Shown here: positions 51,901 to 57,900 of the stretch, in pieces | Layout of the letters: each line of letters opens with the position of its first letter | How positions within the stretch are numbered: position 1 is the first letter of the stretch | Origin: Plutella xylostella | Lineage: Eukaryota; Arthropoda; Insecta; Lepidoptera; Plutellidae | Assembly: GCF_932276165.1 (NCBI RefSeq) | Contig: NC_063993.1 | Location: 7,574,001-7,638,000 of the forward strand | Length of the DNA stretch: 64,000 bases | Direction of reading: 5' to 3' | Translations under genes and position numbers: made by a program | Notes under the pieces: model-generated | What the model saw: only the letters and a program-made list of their open reading frames with translations | The model's database searches: none | Told to the model about the DNA's origin: nothing

Positions 51901-54900
51901 CAAAGTCATGCTTCAGGGCACGACCCTAATGTGTTTCTGATGGATCTTCAATATCTCCCTATTTGGAATAAATTACGTTTGTAAAAAACAACCATAAAGC
52001 ACAGAAGAAAATATTCGTTATGTCCTTATTCTTTTCAGATTTTTAAACTTCAGCTCAGTGGTCGCAAGCACATTAGCATGCTCAGGTCTAATAAACAGTA
52101 GTATTATGATTATGAGAGATGCATAAAATGGCATGAATATAATGGCTAGTAGGTTGGGAGACACGTTGAATATGCATGCCTGTAGCGCGTGCACGCACGA
52201 TTTCATCCGCGCGGAGAGCGCGAGAGCGTGGCTGCGTTGTGTTGGCATCGGACCAAATTAGCCAACTAACGAACTAATAAATAATGATCTCTTGTTTTTC
52301 TATTCACTGTGGAATAGAAACGTTCCGAACCTTCTCTGCACCGCACTATTTTTAGATGGATGCACACGACGTTTCGGGTGAAAGCACTCTTAATGCCGAT
52401 TCGCAGCCGCGAGCGTCGCTAAGTGGAACTTGCGCTTACACCAATACCACACGACGTGTTTATTATGTTAACTAATACATGTTAATAGCAATTTGTTAGA
52501 ATAGTCCGCTGACTAATTTTAGTTTTACGCTGCCCGCGAAGTTTACTACTGAGCCATAATTTTGTAGCAATTTCAAGAATGTTAGCTTGAAAAGTTCCGA
52601 AAAGTTTGCTCCAGAAGTTTGTGCTTTCGCTCTATTTTCACGTTAAAGAGATAAACTAGGTACTTTATTAATGTGTGTGCACTATTTATGGCCTGGAATA
52701 AACTTTAATTTACTTGAATCTATTTATATACCATGAAGGTATTACTACTAGTATTTTTTCTCGAACCGATTTTTGCTACTGCTTTAGCGATAGGGGGTGC
52801 CAATTTGAATACAAAATGCATAGTTAATATGTATTTGGGCCTATAGTGAGTCGCCTCAATGAGCCAGTAAGGGGTTAATTAAATTCGCACCAGCCTGCTC
52901 GTCGCCGGCGCATTCCCCGAATTCAATGAGATTTCAATTTACTTTGGCCCGGGGCTAACAAGTCCGCCACAGCGTCTAGGAATTAATACACAGGCGATCG
53001 ACCTTTGAAGTACAACGCAATAGGCAGCAGCTGCTAGTCTATTCAAGCTACATTTTGAGGACTAAATTCTAGGCCTAGGCACAGGGTGATGTTATAACCA
53101 AAAACTTGCACCGTGTTGTCATTATGTATTTACTTATGAAAATAAATAATATAATTAATAGTACCTACAGTGAAACATTTAAGCTCAGCAATAAGTTCAC
53201 CTATATTTTTTTTACATACTTTCAAGTAGATCAATGAGAAAATACCTAATAACGTTACGGATACGCTGCTTAGTGAAGAGGGAATGAAAAAGGAATCAAC
53301 TGCTATCGAATACTGTATTGATTCGCTGAAAAAAACCAACATGACCGTACTCGAAATTCTTTTACGAGAATTGAGTGTATTCGAAATTAAATTTATCAAA
53401 AGCACTTTGCGTTGCACTATACATTAGTGAGATTTGTTTTATAATAGCTGCTGGTTGCCTCCGCTCGAATCCACCCCTGCATTCCAGCCAGACTGCAGTT
53501 TCAATCATTGAAAATAGCTATTCAAAATATTTTGAAAATTGTTTTCATAACGGGACCGACAACGCAGCTTCATTCCCTGATTGCATTGTATCTCTCATTT
53601 ATTCGTAACTGTTATGCTAAATATTTAGCTGGCATATCAGTTAAATAATTTGAGTGATATTAATTTGCTCTAACCTTTATCGATTGTTTGTGGATGTGGC
53701 ATTATTTAACGATACTCCTGTCTTTGATTTCAGGACGGAACGAGTTGATAGCAAGATACATAAAACTAAGAACTGGAAAGACCCGAACAAGAAAACAGGT
53801 CTCTTCACACATCCAGGTGCTGGCTAGACGGAAACTTCGAGAGATACAGGCCAAACTAAAAGTGGTACGTATCATGATATCGTTTAGCTTTCGATCATAT
53901 TAACAAAGCCTTTAGCACAACAAATTAAATGTATAGGTGATATCACACCTACACATTGCAGTTATGGTAGGTAACTGAAAATGGACAAATAAATGGAGAT
54001 TAAAATTGTGATAGAACAAGACGGAACCCCAGAGAATCAATTTGAATCAAACCTAGGTTGTTTAAACCCTGCTATTAATTTTATTTTAAACTCTCTAGGT
54101 AGAAACTTTGTGAAATAACAATGTCGATACAGTAACCCAAGCATAGCACTTTCCGATTAATGGAAGGGAATGTTATAGCTACCGGGCATAGGATTCCTAG
54201 GACCAGCAAAAATACCGTATGATAAAACTGCTATACCGTTTAGGATGGCGGGATGATGAAGGATAAGGCCATGCAGTCGATGTCGACGCTGTCCAGTGCT
54301 CAGATCGTAGCGGGCTTACCGCACCCGGCTTACCACCACACGGTACCAGCCTGATCCAAGCTTTGTGTTCCGCTGAGACCTTGGCACTTTCCGCTGTTAA
54401 CCAATTGGTGATCTAGTCAGATTCATCATCATCATAGGCCACAAAACTCTGGTCACATTTCAATTAGAATGTAACACCGTCAGTACCGCCGAAAGTGTTA
54501 ACGGATTGTTTGTATCTCAATAAATTCACTGCTTTACAATTGTTTAGTTTTGTAACTTATTACTTTTGCTGAGAAAACTATCATAGGAAACATGCAAATA
54601 ATCTAGCAACAGATAGTTTAGTGTCGTGTCGTATTGGATATGAACAGCATAGTTATTGCTGCTTAAGAAATAAAAGATGAAGATTAACCCGACGTGCGTT
54701 GTTTTTGCTTTTTACTGACGACTTCATCATGTTTTAGAGCTTCGAATTAATACATTTAACAGGAGTTTAAATAATCAAAATAAAATCCATCTTTAAACAA
54801 AGAACAACCGAGTTGGGTGAAAAATAAAAAGTTATTTGCAACGAAAAGTTTCATAAAATACTTATTACAGTGTGAATTTTTCGAATTGTGTCGTGGTCTG

Positions 54901-57900
54901 AATTATTTTCAGCTTTTAACTAACAAAAAGCTTTCACTGAGAAACATACTTTGAAATGCCTGAAAATATGTAATGTTTTTTGTTATTTTTCAGCAATTTT
55001 GGCAACCTGGTCTGCAAGCTGGTACGTCACAAGAGTAAGTTTCACATAAAAGTATATTATGTAAAGTACTAGTTACACACAGGCGCGGATCCACCCATAT
55101 GGGCAAGATGGGCATGCCCATCACCTAAATGACTTGCCATATCACACCACGGGATTTCAATATAATATTTTCGTAATTTTATCACTTTCGTATGGCTGTT
55201 TCTAAATAATTTAATTAATATTGGTGGTGATGATTTCTGGTTATGCTAAATAAATAAAAATCCACCTCGAAACCCCTTCTGATAGTTGTTATAGAATTCA
55301 AAAACCATAAAATTTTCGGTCATGCCAAGAGTCTGAATTTTGGCTTACAGCAAAAATCTTTATTTACTTATACGTACAACGAGACAGACTACCTAGTTTG
55401 ATCTCAATAATAGCCAAATAGTTTTTATGATACAGTTATTATTATTTATTATTAGGCTTAAGTTATTATATATAGTATTTCATTAATTTGCTTACTTTGT
55501 ATATTAAAAATATTGTTATTGTTATTAAGTACATAAAAAAAAAGTTCTCAGATTCAGTTACTATAAAAAAAGAAAATCTTGATAAAAGTCTAAAATGTTT
55601 TAGAAAAATTTAGGTAATTTGGTGTAAACATTTTGTAAGTGTAACTATTTAATTGCTCGTCATAGAATAGAATTTTGTTAGTTATACACTGAAACGAGTG
55701 CGTTTCAGTGTATAACTAACAAAATTCTACAAGTTATGTGTAGATAGTGTTGATAGTGTTCTTGGAATTAAGCTGTTTAAAGTTGGAGGGGTATTCTATT
55801 CTATTATCTGTGGGAGTGTATGTACCTGCTCCTGGCTCTCTCGACTGGAACGTTTGTGCATATCCCCAAGGTCTAAACTGCCTTCCTAAGCTTGGACCAT
55901 TTCCCACCACGCTGGCCCACTGCGGGTAGGTGGGTTCACATAGGTTGCAGGTTTCGTTTCAGTTTCCTTACGATGTTTTCCTTCACCGTAAGAGCGATGT
56001 TATACATTGTACTTAAGTTAAAAGATCATTGGTACATGTCAGCGCCGGTACCTCTTGCGTGAGAAGCAGGCGAGGCGCTTACCCGACTGAGCTACCACCG
56101 CTCCGTTATATAGGTAATTTTTTATTACCATTCAATATTATTTAGCATTCAAATTTGCAGCACTTTTAAATGACCGCGCGTTGAGTTATGGCTAAACCAG
56201 CATTTTAAAAATATTTTTTTGTTTTACCTAAAATAGCCATAGTAAGTAGGCTCTGATAAGAAAGCTATTCTTCCTTATATGACTATTTAAAAAATATAAG
56301 TAAGTACCCATAAAAAATATGCCTAAGTCATAACTCATCGCACGATTTTTTTAAATTATACTATGTGAAGGATCCCAAACAACAAACCTAATTATCAAAA
56401 ATGCAGCGATCGATACCGCAATTATTGCAATTTAGACATAAGTACTTACTGCTACTATTCCCGCTACGCTTCGCCTTAAAAAATATTACCTGTCAAATTC
56501 CTCAATAAAAAGTAGGTAGCCTGAATTTAAGTTCCGGGTGTCATTTATCTACATTCTTTTTATCGTGAAATACACTCACGGGCAATGAAAAAGTTCCAAT
56601 GAGAAAATCTAAATTACTTACTCTTAAATGGAACTAAAACGAACTTAATGATGCCTTTTGCAATGTTTTGGTACATTTAACGGCGTATCAGAATATAACA
56701 AACTAAAAACGATTTTTTGTTGTAAAAAATTCCCATTATATGTTTAAAAAAATTTGGGCAATTTGGTGTCAGTATTTTGTAAGTGGAAAACTGTTTCTTT
56801 GCTCGTGAGTGTATTAACAAACATCCACTTATAAACTTATGCCTTCATAATAAAAAATATTTTGGTACAAATTGAGGAAATCTGTTTAAAGATAGTTTTT
56901 TCAAAAAAGGCTTTATTTTAAATAGCTGTAGGTACTTATTATAAAACTATTAGGTATATCAAGATAAAATTTACCTCAATTAAATCAGAATTTAGTCTAG
57001 TTGTATACGTTGTAGGTACATTGTATAGTAACTTTTTCCGTAACACAGCCTTTTGTCGCTAAAAAATGTCATTGATCCAGAGGGCTTTTGAGGAGTAAAA
57101 ATTGCATTAAGCATAACTGTAATTATTATTACGGTCATTATTTATTATTATGGTCACTCCCAACATACAAAAAAAACTGCTATCAGTACCTCAAGGCGAG
57201 GCAAAACCATCTTTTTTGAGTTGCCCATCACCTATTTTGAGGTCTGGATCCGCGCCTGGTTACACATAAGTATTATAAAGATAAAATATTCAAGCATATG
57301 AGAAACTGATACTTAGGTATCTTAAGCAAAGATGAATCAAATAAAATAATAGCAATGCAATATCAAAAAGGCAAGCATACGCTCCAATGCATCTCCGTAA
57401 ACCCAGCAAGGGGTTACATTATACCAAGCTGTGTTAAATATATATATTTTTACTACTAACATCTTCCATGTTCTTTCCCATGTTCCTAGAAGATCTATTC
57501 TGTCCATCTATTACCTCTACCTTCGCCCCATATACCTACCTAATTCTGTAAACAAAAACTAAATCTCTACTTACAACATTTCCAGTGTGAAGCCGTTCCC
57601 GGGTCCAGGGTACAAGGGAGTCCCGGGAGTGCCGGGCGTGGGTGTTCCCGGAGGCACGGACGTCGCGCCGCCGCCGCCGTGGGAGGGCCGCGCCATCGCC
57701 ACGCACAAACTCAGACTCGTAGAGTTCTCCGCCTTCGTGGAACATCCGAGAGACCCTGATACGGTGAGTACATGATTCATCATCAACACATCACGTCACC
57801 ACTGCTGGGTCGCGGGTCACCTTCCAATGAAGGAAGGGTTTAGGCCTAGTCCACCATGCGGGCCCTGTGCAAATTGGTGGACATGATAACTAGGATAGTA

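Larger units (their letters stand above)
55080..57258. mobile_element. hAT-like element, 2.2 kb, perfect 8-bp TSD, in sd intron 5
   Basis: Ends CAGGCGCGGATCCACCCATA and (right) GGTCTGGATCCGCGCCTG, a 14-bp inverted repeat. Flanking GTTACACA is identical at 55,072-55,079 and 57,259-57,266. Both ends also share TGCCCATCACCTA.TTT. No intact transposase. It has accumulated a SINE (55,840-56,104), a MITE (56,573-56,811), a MITE remnant and a perfect hairpin. Confidence 0.93.

Noticed and set aside
55970..56104. Functional tRNA gene on the minus strand
   Set aside because: An A-box is clear, but the B-box and acceptor stem are degenerate and a SINE body follows; it is a SINE head.
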